Source: JAEUMD01 sp044222395
Lineage (GTDB): Bacteria; Pseudomonadota; Alphaproteobacteria; Rhizobiales; Hyphomicrobiaceae
Assembly: GCA_044222395.1 (NCBI GenBank)
Contig: JBGANK010000002.1
Coordinates: 62,001 to 126,000 of the forward strand
Length of the DNA: 64,000 nt
Direction: 5' to 3'
Shown here: positions 19,100-28,412 of the stretch, one piece after another
Position numbering within the stretch: the first letter of the stretch is position 1
Layout of the letters: every line of letters starts with the position of its first letter
The notes under the pieces: model-generated
Seen by the model: only the letters and a program-made list of their open reading frames with translations
The model's database searches: none
What the model was told of the DNA's origin: nothing
Program-made: the position numbers and the translations under genes

Positions 19100-20905
19100 A
19101 TGCTGTCGCTGCGAAGCTATCTCATAGCAATGCTGCTGGTGCTCGTTGCAGTGCCGCTGGCGTTGTTCTGGAACTGGCCGCAGTCGCGCGCGCTGGAGAA
19201 CGAATTCAATGTGGTGCGCGAGCGCCACCTGCTGTTGGCGCGAAACCTGAGCGTGACGCTGGAGCGCTATCACCGGGATCTTGATGCGGCATTCGACTTC
19301 GCGAGCAGGGGTCTCATCGCCGGCGGTGACATGGAGCACGCCGAAGATCTCCTGCGCAACCTCAAGTTCCGCAGCGTTTGCGTGTTGGACGCAGTCGACG
19401 GTCGCTTGATTGCCGAGTTGCGAGGCGAGGCAGGTTGTCCTGGAGCATATCTGCGCTCACGAGTTGCCGACTTCGCGCAGGCTGCAAAAGACGGCGAGGC
19501 TGCGAGTTCCGACGTCGAGAAGGGGCCGGACGACAGGCCGGTGTTCAACCTCATGCGACGCGAGGGCGGAAAGCTCGTCGTCGCAACCGTCAACACGAGC
19601 TTCTTCGTGGAGCTGGCAAGATCGATCTCATTTGGCGTCAATGGCCACGCGGTGATTGTCGATCGGCACGGGCATGTCCTGGCGCATCCTGTCGAAAGCT
19701 GGACGACCGAGATCCGCGACATTTCGAAGATATCGGCCGTGGCGAAGATGCTGGCAGGTGAACAAGGCGTGGAGACATTCTATTCGCCTGCGTTCAAGGA
19801 CGACATGGTGGCCGGCTACAGCGGGGTCGCAAGCGCGGGTTGGGGCGTGATGGTGCCGCAGCCGGTTGCCGAACTGCGCGCGGCAGCTCGCAGCATCCAG
19901 ATTTCATCGCTTGCGATCTTCGGCTTCGGATTGTTGATGGCCGCGACCATGGCGTACCTGCTGGCCGATCTGGTGGCGAAGCCGGTTCGCAAGGTGACTG
20001 CGGCAGCGCGCAGAATGGCTGAAGGCGACGGCAACGTGCGGATCGACATCGACAGCCTCAATCTGCCGCGCGAACTCAAGGAGCTGACACAAGCCTTTAA
20101 TACCATGGCGGAGCGTGTCGAGGGGGCGCACGACGCCGTCAACGAGGCGCGAGACAAGGCTGACGTGGCCAACAGCTCCAAGACAGCGTTCCTGCGCACG
20201 GTCACGCACGAGCTGCGCAGTCCGCTCAATGCCATTATCGGTTTCGGCAACATTCTGGCGAGCGAACAGGGCGACAGGCTCGACAACGCTTCGCGCCGGG
20301 AATTTGCAAAAGACATCGTGGTCGGTGCACGCCATCTCCTCTCGCTGGCGAATGACCTGCTCGACCTGGCCCGGATCGAGGCGGGACGTTATGAGGTTTC
20401 CGAGGAGATCGTCGGGCTCGACGAGATCGTCCAGCGCGTCATCAGATTCGTGCAGCCTGAAGCGTCGGAGCGCAGCATCACGTTGCTGCTGCAGTCCGAC
20501 AACGACGCTCCTGCGGTACGGGGTGACGAGCGGGCGTTGTTCCAGTCGGTCCTCAATCTGACGGCGAATGCGGTCAGATACGGCAATCCTGGCGGCAAGG
20601 TCGTGCTGCAGATCCGGAGGCTGGAAGCGGGCGAGGTGGAGATTTCAGTCGTCGATGACGGTCCGGGAATTGCGGCCTGCGACCTCGACCGCGTGTTGCT
20701 GCCGTTCGAGCGGATCGCGAGGTCGAATGCGCGAATGGTGCAAGGCTCGGGGCTCGGCTTGCCGATCGTCAAGCAGCTGGCTGAGCTGCATGGCGGACAT
20801 TTCCGCCTCGAGAGCGAAGTTGGAAACGGTACCAGGGCGATCTTCGTCCTGCCGGCGGAGCGCGTGATGCGGGCAAAGCCGCGTCGGCAACGGACAGCGG
20901 CGTAG
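19100..20905 (+). CDS. Membrane sensor histidine kinase (Cache-like sensor, HAMP, HisKA, HATPase)
   Basis: A 601-aa inner-membrane sensor kinase with unknown signal. The ATG at 19100 is chosen for its strong AAGGAGGGGG site; the frame is open 44 codons upstream. In order: a membrane helix near residues 5-22 (LIAMLLVLVAVPLALF), a periplasmic region of about 240 residues with a Cache-like end (AGYSGVASAGWGVMVPQP), a second helix (LAIFGFGLLMAATMAYLLA), a HAMP linker starting KPVRKVTAAARRMAEGDG, HisKA with the phospho-His in TVTHELRSPLNAI, and HATPase with NAVRYG, DDGPGI and GSGLGLPIVKQ boxes. No receiver follows directly; the next genes on the other strand encode an ABC exporter. Confidence 0.92.
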   Translation: MLSLRSYLIAMLLVLVAVPLALFWNWPQSRALENEFNVVRERHLLLARNLSVTLERYHRDLDAAFDFASRGLIAGGDMEHAEDLLRNLKFRSVCVLDAVDGRLIAELRGEAGCPGAYLRSRVADFAQAAKDGEAASSDVEKGPDDRPVFNLMRREGGKLVVATVNTSFFVELARSISFGVNGHAVIVDRHGHVLAHPVESWTTEIRDISKISAVAKMLAGEQGVETFYSPAFKDDMVAGYSGVASAGWGVMVPQPVAELRAAARSIQISSLAIFGFGLLMAATMAYLLADLVAKPVRKVTAAARRMAEGDGNVRIDIDSLNLPRELKELTQAFNTMAERVEGAHDAVNEARDKADVANSSKTAFLRTVTHELRSPLNAIIGFGNILASEQGDRLDNASRREFAKDIVVGARHLLSLANDLLDLARIEAGRYEVSEEIVGLDEIVQRVIRFVQPEASERSITLLLQSDNDAPAVRGDERALFQSVLNLTANAVRYGNPGGKVVLQIRRLEAGEVEISVVDDGPGIAACDLDRVLLPFERIARSNARMVQGSGLGLPIVKQLAELHGGHFRLESEVGNGTRAIFVLPAERVMRAKPRRQRTAA

Positions 20906-20944
20906 GGCCCGGGACGACTCGGAGGCGAGTTCGACGCGGCCGCA

Positions 20945-22180
20945 CTATTTGGAAGCACTGCGCTCGGTGACGCGGACACCATCGGTGACGCGGTCGCTCG
21001 GATGCAAGATGATGCGCTCGCCCTGCGCCAGACCCGACTTCAGCTCGGCTCGTAGTGCATCGCGAAAGCCGATCTCGATCCTGCGCAATTGAGCGATGCC
21101 GTCTTTGTCGACATAGACGGACCAGGATTCCTTGTGTCGGAACAGCGCGGCGAGCGGGACCAGAAGCGCGTCAGAAAGCTCGTTTACCGTGATGCGAACA
21201 TAGACGCGATAGCCGTGGCCCAGCCTTTTGATGGCGTCTTCGGACGGTGCGCCATGAAGATCGAGCAGGACCCGCACGCGCTGCTCCTCGATGCCCAGAG
21301 CGGAAACCTTGGTGAAGCCGGCGGGCTCGACGCGCTTGACTTTCGCGGCCAGATCGCGTCCGCCCCAGGCCGTGATCGTCGCCTGAGCGCCTTCCTTCAC
21401 GCGCACGGCATCGGCAGATAGAAGCTCGACGACAATCTCGAGATTGGATGGGTCGCCGATGTCAATCAGCGGAGTGCCCTGCGGCACGATCTGCTCGCTC
21501 TTCTTGTAGATTTCGAGGACGCGTCCGCTGACGGGGGATGTGACGGTGAAGCAGCAGGTCTGGGCAAGAGTCCCGGCCGGTTCGTTGGCAGGGCCGATCG
21601 CGCGCGCCATCGTGCTTTCGAGCTCGCGCTGGCGAATCGTCAAGTTGGCCTGGGCCCGAGCAAGAGCCGCCTTGCGCGTCTCGACATCGGTCTTCGACTT
21701 CTCGAGCGCCCGTTCGGAGACGACATCCCGCGCCGACAGCGCCTGCGTACGCTCCAGCTCCTTTTGCGCGAAGTCGAGTTCGGCCTGCATCTGGCTGATG
21801 TCGGCTCGTGCCAGCTCGACGGCCGCGCGCGATGCCTTGATCTGTGCCTGGACCTCCGACTGGGTGCGGAAATCCAAGAACGGCGGCAGGCCGGGCTCGA
21901 TCGACGCGACAGGCGTGATCTGCTTTTTCACCTCGTCGCCGACTTCAAGCGGCGAGCGAAGCAATCGCCCGCTGATCGGTGCGGATACCGTGAAGAGGTC
22001 CTTGATGCGGGTCTTTCCCTCCTCGGCGACGGTAACGGTCAGCGGTCCGCGCGCGGCGACTGCGGTGTCGACAGGCACGGCGGCCGGCCGCAGCACGTAG
22101 TAAAGCACCGCGGCGACCATCAGTGCCGTCGCCGCCATGGCCAATTCCCGTTTCCTGGTCAACAAGCCCTTTTCCTGCAT
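20945..22180 (-). CDS. Periplasmic adaptor (HlyD/MacA-type membrane fusion protein)
   Basis: A 411-aa adaptor that would link an inner-membrane ABC transporter to an outer-membrane channel. One N-terminal membrane helix (MAATALMVAAVLYYVL) anchors it. The first lipoyl half (SAPISGRLLRSPLEVGDEV) and the second (VTSPVSGRVLEIYKKSEQIV) flank a long helical hairpin of about 100 residues rich in Ala, Glu and Lys. A beta-barrel and membrane-proximal part follow. It is the distal gene of an ATPase-permease-adaptor operon, six bases after the permease. Confidence 0.9.
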   Translation of the reverse strand: MQEKGLLTRKRELAMAATALMVAAVLYYVLRPAAVPVDTAVAARGPLTVTVAEEGKTRIKDLFTVSAPISGRLLRSPLEVGDEVKKQITPVASIEPGLPPFLDFRTQSEVQAQIKASRAAVELARADISQMQAELDFAQKELERTQALSARDVVSERALEKSKTDVETRKAALARAQANLTIRQRELESTMARAIGPANEPAGTLAQTCCFTVTSPVSGRVLEIYKKSEQIVPQGTPLIDIGDPSNLEIVVELLSADAVRVKEGAQATITAWGGRDLAAKVKRVEPAGFTKVSALGIEEQRVRVLLDLHGAPSEDAIKRLGHGYRVYVRITVNELSDALLVPLAALFRHKESWSVYVDKDGIAQLRRIEIGFRDALRAELKSGLAQGERIILHPSDRVTDGVRVTERSASK

Positions 22181-22186
22181 GACCCT

Positions 22187-24625
22187 TCATTCTCTCGTTT
22201 TCAGAACGGCGATGAGATCGAGCGTGTCGATGCGGCGGCGGACGAGCGCTGCGGCGACGATCGCGGAGCCGACGACGGTGATGCTCGACCAGGCGAATGT
22301 CGAAAGATTGATCACGAGCGGAGCCCGGTAAAGGTCGCTCGAGAATCCTTGAATCGTGAGCCACGAGAAGGCGTAGCCAAGCAACCAGCCGAGCGGCTGG
22401 GCAGCGATGACGAGAATGGCAAGCTCAAGGAGCAGAACGCGGCTCACTTCCCTGCGGGTGAAGCCGAGCACGCGCAGGCTCGCCAGCTCGCGTGCCTGCT
22501 CCGAAAGCTGAATCCGCGCGCTGTTGTAGACCACGCCCACGGCGACGATCACGGCCAAGCCCGCGTAGATCGTCACCATCATGTTGATGTTCTCAGCAAG
22601 CGTTTCGCGGAACTTGGCCAGCGAGACGTTGCGAAGGCCGATGCCGGACATCCTGGGAGCAACTTTGATCGCGGAATAGAAGGCAGTCTCGTCGGAATGG
22701 TCATACTGGACGAGCGCGCCATTGACCACGGGACCTTCTCCCAGCAGGCGGTTGAGCGCGTTGATCTCCATGAACACGGAAAGCCCGAAATAGGAGCGGA
22801 TGATGTCGGCGACGGGAACGTTGACGCGGCTGGTTGCAAGCTTTGGCGACGGGTGGTCGGGCTCGGAATTGGCGGCATCGCTGCTGGCCACATCCAGCGG
22901 AGGGCGCTTGCGGCCATCGAGGAATTCGATCTCGACCATATCTCCGCGGCGCAGTTGCAGCACTTGTGCGACACGCTCGTCTATGACAAGTCCTTCCTCC
23001 GGCAGACTGACAGGCTGCATGTCGAGATCGATGACGCGGGCGAGCACCGGGCGCTGCGGCTTGCCTTGGATGGTCAACAGTTTCACGATCGGACCGTTGC
23101 GCATGCGAATGGGGACGCTGCGGAAGGGTTCCGACCGCATGACACCTGGAAGATGGTCGATTGCGCCCATGACACGCTGGTCGCTGCGCTCGGTGAGGGT
23201 GAGCGTCGCGTCCTGGCGCTGGGACATGAAGAAGCTGACATCGATCATGTGCTCGATGGAGTCGAAGGAGAACAGCGACACGACGAGCAACGCGCCGGCG
23301 AGCGCCAGGCCGAGCGTGGTCAGCATCGCGCGCACCGGCCAGCGGACGATGTGGCGAATGGACATGACCGTCATCTGACTCAACGGGCTGAGGAAACCGT
23401 GGCGTTTGCTCCATGTCCGGCGATACTGTGGCGGTACTGGCGGCTGCATGGCGACGACGGGGTCGAGGACGACGACCGAGTAGACGGCGCGAGCGGCACC
23501 GGCTGCGGCGGCTGCAAGCGAGACAGCGGCCGCTAGCAGATAGATCGCGGGATCCCGGGCAAAGACAAGGAACGGAAAACTGAAGAATTCGGAATAGAGC
23601 CGCGTCAGGCCTTCACCGAAGCGCGTGCCCAGCCCCATGCCGATGACGATGCCAACAAGCGCGATGACAGCGACGAGCTTCATGTAGTGCAGCGCAATCG
23701 GAAGATTGTCGTAGCCGAGCGCCTTCAACAGGCCAATCAGCTCGCGCTCCAAGGCGATGAGCCGGGTCAGCGTCATATTAATCAGGAACGCAGACACGAA
23801 CAGGAAGATCGGCGGGATGATTCGGGCCAGGGCGCGGAGTTGCTTTAGCTCGGCATCAAGGAAGGCGTGACTGGACTGATCCTCGCGACCGCGGGCTCCG
23901 CTGCCGCCGTATCGCTCCAAGAGCCGGTCGATCTCGTCGATGACGGCTTTCTCCGAGGCTCCTTGAGAAAGCTTCAAGGCGAGCGAATTGAAGGCGCCGT
24001 CCAGGTTGAAAATGTATTCGAGCGTGTTCTGGGACATCCAGATCACGGCAAATCGTCGCGCGTCAGGGACCAGGTCGCCAGGGCCGATGGCATAGATGAA
24101 CTCCGGCGAAAGGACGATGCCGACGATCGTGATATTTCGCTTTCTGCCGTTGAGAATTGCCGAGAACGAGCTGCCGAGCGTCAAACCGTGTGCGTTGGCG
24201 AAAGCGTCGTTGACGACGGCTTCGTGCAAAGATCCCGCCTCTGGAAATCGTCCCAGCCGCAGATAGGGCTGGTTGAGGCGCGGCTGGCGGTGATCGGGAA
24301 GCGACAAGACAAGCCCGGTCACAGGCGGCGCGAAGCCTACCACGTCGAGAATAGCGGGCTGCGACAGGCGCGTTTCGACGGCGGCGACGCCATCGATCTC
24401 CTCGATGCGCTCCGCGAGCCGGGCCGGAGCACGCGTCAGGTGCGCGAATACGTCGGCGTAGTTGTGCCGCTCGTAGTAGGCAGCTCGGGTTTCCTCGAGG
24501 GATTGGTAGGCGCCGACGGCGAGGATCAAGGTCGCGACGCCAGCAGCCAGCACCATGGCGATCGCCAGCGCCTGCGACCAGAGGCGGCGAAGGTCGCGAA
24601 TGATCTTCTTGTCGAGGACTCTCAC
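22187..24625 (-). CDS. ABC transporter permease with two FtsX domains
   Basis: An 812-aa integral membrane subunit. The N-terminal helix (LAIAMVLAAGVATLILAVGAY) is followed by a large periplasmic part, an FtsX core of three helices (IFLFVSAFLINMTLTRLIALEREL, then two more near residue 320-375), a second helix-periplasm unit from about residue 425, and a C-terminal FtsX core ending LIAVLKTRE. This two-FtsX layout is that of lipoprotein- or lipid-handling exporters and DevC-like systems. The substrate is unknown. It lies between the ATPase and the adaptor, with 4 and 6 bases between genes. Confidence 0.9.
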   Translation of the reverse strand: MRVLDKKIIRDLRRLWSQALAIAMVLAAGVATLILAVGAYQSLEETRAAYYERHNYADVFAHLTRAPARLAERIEEIDGVAAVETRLSQPAILDVVGFAPPVTGLVLSLPDHRQPRLNQPYLRLGRFPEAGSLHEAVVNDAFANAHGLTLGSSFSAILNGRKRNITIVGIVLSPEFIYAIGPGDLVPDARRFAVIWMSQNTLEYIFNLDGAFNSLALKLSQGASEKAVIDEIDRLLERYGGSGARGREDQSSHAFLDAELKQLRALARIIPPIFLFVSAFLINMTLTRLIALERELIGLLKALGYDNLPIALHYMKLVAVIALVGIVIGMGLGTRFGEGLTRLYSEFFSFPFLVFARDPAIYLLAAAVSLAAAAAGAARAVYSVVVLDPVVAMQPPVPPQYRRTWSKRHGFLSPLSQMTVMSIRHIVRWPVRAMLTTLGLALAGALLVVSLFSFDSIEHMIDVSFFMSQRQDATLTLTERSDQRVMGAIDHLPGVMRSEPFRSVPIRMRNGPIVKLLTIQGKPQRPVLARVIDLDMQPVSLPEEGLVIDERVAQVLQLRRGDMVEIEFLDGRKRPPLDVASSDAANSEPDHPSPKLATSRVNVPVADIIRSYFGLSVFMEINALNRLLGEGPVVNGALVQYDHSDETAFYSAIKVAPRMSGIGLRNVSLAKFRETLAENINMMVTIYAGLAVIVAVGVVYNSARIQLSEQARELASLRVLGFTRREVSRVLLLELAILVIAAQPLGWLLGYAFSWLTIQGFSSDLYRAPLVINLSTFAWSSITVVGSAIVAAALVRRRIDTLDLIAVLKTRE

Positions 24626-24629
24626 GATC

Positions 24630-25376
24630 TCACCACGAAATGTCGGCGGGTTGCAGGCGGTTTGCGATCGGCTTTGTTTCGGCTATGCGGCCGTCGGCGA
24701 AAAAGGCGACACGATGGGCGATCTGCTGGATCGCCGCGTTGTGGGTGATGATCACCATTGTGGCGTCGATCGAGCGGTTCACGGCCATCAGCGCCTCGAG
24801 CACGAGGATGCCGGTCTTGCTGTCGAGTGCGCCCGTCGGCTCGTCGCAGAGCAGGACCTCGGGGCGCTTGGCAATCGCACGTGCAATGGCGACGCGTTGC
24901 TGCTCGCCACCTGACATTTGAGAGGGAAAGTGGTCCATGCGCGCATCGAGGCCAACGAGCCGCAGGGCCTCCTCGGCGGACATCGCGTTGTCGGTGATTT
25001 CGGTGACGAGCTCGACGTTCTCGCGCGCGGTGAGCGAAGGCACGAGATTGTAGAACTGGAAGACGAAGCCGACGTGCTGCCGGCGATAGCGCGTGAGGGC
25101 GGTCTCATCGAAGCTTGTCAGCTCCTGGTCTTTGAACGAGATGCTGCCGGAGGTTGGATGATCGAGGCCGCCCAGAATATTGAGGAGCGTCGACTTGCCC
25201 GATCCGGAGGGACCAAGGAGCACCAGGACTTCCCGCTCATACAGATCGAGGTCGACACCATTGAGCGCACGTACCTCGATGTCGCCGGTGCGGTAGATCT
25301 TCGTCAGGTTGCGCGTGCTGAACAAGATCCTCGGACCGGTCGGCTGTCGAGCAAGTGTTTCGGTGACCTCATTCAT
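24630..25376 (-). CDS. ABC transporter ATP-binding protein (LolD/MacB-ATPase type)
   Basis: A 248-aa ATPase that powers the adjacent permease. The ATG at 25376 has GGAGA just upstream; a GTG at 25445 would add 23 unconserved residues. Walker A GPSGSGKST, Q-loop FQFYNLVP, signature MSGGEQQRVAIARA and Walker B VLLCDEPTGALD are intact, followed by the switch His in IITHNAAI. The ITHN-type switch and short length fit the MacB/LolD group. It is the first gene of the three-gene operon. Confidence 0.95.
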   Translation of the reverse strand: MNEVTETLARQPTGPRILFSTRNLTKIYRTGDIEVRALNGVDLDLYEREVLVLLGPSGSGKSTLLNILGGLDHPTSGSISFKDQELTSFDETALTRYRRQHVGFVFQFYNLVPSLTARENVELVTEITDNAMSAEEALRLVGLDARMDHFPSQMSGGEQQRVAIARAIAKRPEVLLCDEPTGALDSKTGILVLEALMAVNRSIDATMVIITHNAAIQQIAHRVAFFADGRIAETKPIANRLQPADISW

Positions 25377-26021
25377 ATCTGTCTCCGTCAAGTCGCGTCG
25401 TCGATCGCTGGACTCGAAGGGGTTCTTGGCGTCGGCAATTGTCACACCACAGCATTATCGCAGGCGCTGATGTGAGATCGGAAGTCGCTTCAGCACATTG
25501 ATCTACCCCCAGCAAGAGGCTGTTCAACCCAATTTGTCGCGAGTTGCTGTGATGACAGGAGGATTGCGGAACGCTGTCGTGCGAAAGTTTCAGCGTGATG
25601 GCGGGAGATGTTCGGCGTGTTTGCCGCTCAAGGTGGCCGCGGCAATCTCGAGACAGTAGCGATTGGCGGCAGGAGAGCCTGATGAGGTGAGTCGTAAATG
25701 GTGAAGCAACCGTATTCCCATGCAAGACGGGCGAAGTTCATAGAATGGCTGGCCAGGCAATGGAGTCTTGAGCTAAAGTAGTGCGGCAGCGCGGGGCTGC
25801 CGGTCATCATGCCTCGCGGTGCGGGTGGACTGTCCGCGATCTGCCACCTGTGCTCGACAAGAACAAGCAATAACGAGCCAGCTCGATGAACAACTTCAAA
25901 TCGGATGCCGTGGGGTGTGCGTGTGCTGTTTCCGGGTCCGGATCCGGATTTATGCTGCGTGAACGGTGGATCGGCGCTGGGCGATGCGTAGTCGAACGAT
26001 TGCGAGCATGACAGGACGGCG
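25377..26021. other. Divergent intergenic region, ABC operon / LuxR-type regulator
   Basis: 645 bases that hold no gene I can support. Both flanking genes read outward, so promoters for each must lie here. A short plus-strand ORF of 27 codons (25699-25782; M-V-K-Q-P-Y-S-H-A-R) has GAGGTGAG about 8 bases upstream, but there is no other evidence that it is expressed. Minus-strand ORFs in this stretch have no recognisable content. Confidence 0.45.
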
Positions 26022-26711
26022 ATGAACACCATGCAGGATACTCAGGGGAGTACCGCAGCTGCGCGTCCGTCAATCGTGATTGCGGATCGCAACGCGGTCG
26101 TTCGCGCCGGGCTGCAGGATTTCCTGTCGCGGGATGGCCGCTATGACGTGTCGCCGGCTGTGGAATCGGGCAACGCGCTGCTGGCACTGTGCGAGGCCAA
26201 GCGTGTCTGCGTCGGCGTTGTCGGATGGACCATGCCGGACATGACAGCGCTAGATCTGCTTGAAGTTGTCAGGCGACGCCAGCTTCCGGCCCGGCTGATC
26301 ATCTATGCCGACGACGACAGCGCCGAAGCGCTGCGCCAGGCAGTGCGCGCGGGTGCCTGGGGGTTCATTGCCAAGAACGAGGATCCATCCGTGCTGCTCG
26401 ACACGATTGCAACGGTGGCGCGCGGCCGGCTGTGCCTGCCTTATGTCGACATCGAGCGGCTGACAAACGATCCAATCGACCTGCTCACCAAACGCGAGAA
26501 GGAGCTGCTGGGGGCGCTGGCGCAGGGCTGGACCAACCTACAGATCGGCGCGCGGTTCGGCATCTCGGGCAACACGGTGAAGTATCATCTCAAGAATCTC
26601 TACGACAAGCTGGGCGTGAAGAACCGCGCGATGGCGGTGGCGCTCTACATGTCGTCGCCGTCGACGCCACCGGTGACGCCGCTGGCCGCATCGCAGGACG
26701 AGGAATGGTAG
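26022..26711 (+). CDS. LuxR/NarL-type transcriptional regulator with degenerate receiver
   Basis: A 229-aa protein with an N-terminal receiver-like domain (about 15-135) and a C-terminal LuxR helix-turn-helix (LTKREKELLGALAQGWTNLQ and NTVKYHLKNLYDKL). The receiver keeps the first acidic pocket residue (IVIADRN) and the Lys (FIAKNED), but the phosphoacceptor position reads V-V-G-W-T-M-P-D-M, with Gly where Asp is expected. The Thr of the lVlT strand is also lost (IIYADD). It is therefore likely phosphorylation-independent. It has no kinase directly beside it. Confidence 0.9.
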   Translation: MNTMQDTQGSTAAARPSIVIADRNAVVRAGLQDFLSRDGRYDVSPAVESGNALLALCEAKRVCVGVVGWTMPDMTALDLLEVVRRRQLPARLIIYADDDSAEALRQAVRAGAWGFIAKNEDPSVLLDTIATVARGRLCLPYVDIERLTNDPIDLLTKREKELLGALAQGWTNLQIGARFGISGNTVKYHLKNLYDKLGVKNRAMAVALYMSSPSTPPVTPLAASQDEEW

Positions 26712-26803
26712 TGTGGCAGCAGGTCCGTGCCTTGCACACAAACAATTCGCGGGGAGTGCGCGAGATTTCACGAACCTCATGTTGAAAGGGAAGGGGTGCG
26801 GGG

Positions 26804-27097
26804 ATGCTGACGCGTGACGAGAAGAAGGTAATCGCCTACTACCTCGCCTTAGAGGACAGTACGGGGCGGTACTGGTCGGATTTTGCGCCATATCTCTTTC
26901 CGCCAATCACGTTTGCGATATACGGGCTGTGGAAGTCCGATCAGACGGCAATTGCGTTCGCCTTCGTGGTGCTGCTGTTTCTCGTGTTGTGGTACCTGGC
27001 GTATCAATTCAGAATGTCGCGGCACCTGCTGTCGGCGGTGCGCAAGTACGAAGCCGCTGTGCAAGCCCTGTCCAAGCCCGACGCGGAACCGAGCTGA
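26804..27097 (+). CDS. Small two-helix membrane protein
   Basis: A 97-aa protein of unknown function. Residues 32-43 (FPPITFAIYGLW) and 48-66 (AIAFAFVVLLFLVLWYLAY) look like membrane helices, with a basic cytoplasmic C-terminal tail (MSRHLLSAVRKYEAAVQAL). GAAGGGGTGCGGGG lies before the ATG. It starts 92 bases after the LuxR-type gene on the same strand and may share its transcript. Confidence 0.7.
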   Translation: MLTRDEKKVIAYYLALEDSTGRYWSDFAPYLFPPITFAIYGLWKSDQTAIAFAFVVLLFLVLWYLAYQFRMSRHLLSAVRKYEAAVQALSKPDAEPS

Positions 27098-27123
27098 GCC
27101 GCACGCCATTCGCGCTATCATGA

Positions 27124-27678
27124 TCAATCCATCGGGAAGTTCTGGCGCCACGTCTGTCGGGTGAGGCGATGGACGAGGCAATCATCGTCTCCAAACATGC
27201 GACGGCCCTCCGGCACGAAGCCTAGCCGCTGGTAGAAGGCGTGCGCACGACGGTTGCTTGCAAGGGGATCGATGACGATGGCGATGACGTTGGGATCGGA
27301 AAAGCAAAGCTGGAAGGCGCGTCGCATCATCGTCTCGCCGTAACCCTTGCCGAGATCGTCAGCGGCTCCAATCCAGATATCGATGGCGCGCAGATTTGGC
27401 TCGATCTCGCCCCAATAGTGGGTCGACTCGGTGTTCGGGTCGATGACCTGGAGGGCGCCAATTGGGCGCCCATCGATTTCGGCTATGAAATATAGGTAGT
27501 CTGGCCCGACCAGAGCAAGCTCACTGGGCCAATAGGTGTCGCCGAATGCCTTCGGCTGATCGGGGTCGTCGCTGGTGGCTGACATCACGTGGGGCTGCCG
27601 ATCCCAATGATCGAGCAGGGGTACGTCCGCATGTGTCATGGGACGAAGGGTTATGCGCGGGTCGATATCAAGTGACAT
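27124..27678 (-). CDS. GNAT acetyltransferase resembling aminoglycoside 6'-N-acetyltransferases
   Basis: Likely acetyl-CoA-dependent N-acetyltransferase, 184 aa from the ATG at 27678 (M-S-L-D-I-D-P). The frame is open 69 codons upstream, but the added part shows no similarity. The opening ITLRPMTHADVPLLDHW, the acetyl-CoA loop LGKGYGETMMRRAF, FSDPNVIAIVIDPLASNRRA and HAFYQRLGFV follow the AAC(6')/Acetyltransf_8 pattern closely. Siderophore-type acetyltransferases share this fold, so an antibiotic substrate is not proven. The Shine-Dalgarno is weak. It is convergent with the small membrane gene. Confidence 0.82.
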   Translation of the reverse strand: MSLDIDPRITLRPMTHADVPLLDHWDRQPHVMSATSDDPDQPKAFGDTYWPSELALVGPDYLYFIAEIDGRPIGALQVIDPNTESTHYWGEIEPNLRAIDIWIGAADDLGKGYGETMMRRAFQLCFSDPNVIAIVIDPLASNRRAHAFYQRLGFVPEGRRMFGDDDCLVHRLTRQTWRQNFPMD

Positions 27679-28412
27679 TGTAATTTGGTAGCCATCCTCG
27701 CCATTGGCGGCCCAGTGGGAAACTGCTCGAAATCTATTGGTGTGCTTCAGCTCTACGAGGGAGGCGTTTATTTCCGTGGTCGACCTTGGCACAGTCGCGC
27801 GTTCACGGAACAGCACCGAAACGTACGCGACGCGATGTCGTTTCAGCAACGCCGTGCAGAAGCGAGGCGTTGACGTCTCGCTCAAGGCTTGGCATCACCG
27901 ATAGCATTTCTCGGCCGACGCAGCCGCGTGTCTTCCATTGCGCCTCGTGCTCGCACTTGCGAGCGGTGATGTTGCGATGCACGCGGCAGGGTCTTTGTCG
28001 CGACAAACGCGCGCAGACGCGCTCCGGTCTTGATCAGCCTGGCGGCGCAGGCCGGCGTCATAGGGTGGGCGCCAGCCTCGCCACATGCAAGGTCCCCATC
28101 CGATCGGGTGTCGGACGCCTACCCGTGGCGACAATAGAGATGCCCTCGTGGGTGTTGTGGAGCGCGGCGATCCATCCGATCGTGCGCCCCGGTTGCTCAT
28201 GCGCCTGCCGCCACTGATCATGTGATCGTCTTCAGTCGCGAAGCCGTGCGTGCGGCCATGAACCGTTTCGTTGCGGACAGCGGGAGGCATCTTGCCGCCC
28301 GAAGAGCCTCTGACTATGGTGCGGTCCGGCAGGCCGACTTTGGTCGTAAGCAATAGGGCCAATTCGAGAAGCCCGACTTGTCGGGCCAAGCAGAATTCGG
28401 AGAGAGAAAAAG
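27679..28412. other. Intergenic region upstream of the aminotransferase gene
   Basis: 734 bases with no supported gene; open frames here change strand and frame without recognisable motifs. A hairpin GCCCGA-CTTG-TCGGGC sits at 28371-28386, 26 bases before the aminotransferase ATG, and could act in its leader. GGAGAGAGAAAAAG (28399-28412) is the ribosome-binding site. Confidence 0.5.
28371..28386. promoter_or_regulatory. Leader hairpin upstream of the aminotransferase
   Basis: GCCCGA and TCGGGC form a 6-bp GC-rich stem with a 4-base loop. It ends 13 bases before the purine-rich ribosome-binding site. It may be an upstream terminator or a 5' UTR element; the sequence does not decide. Confidence 0.4.

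Noticed and set aside
21764..23536. Long plus-strand open frame (590 codons) over the ABC permease and adaptor
   Set aside because: It lies antisense to two well-supported genes; GC-rich codon use on the real strand keeps the other strand open. No motif is present.
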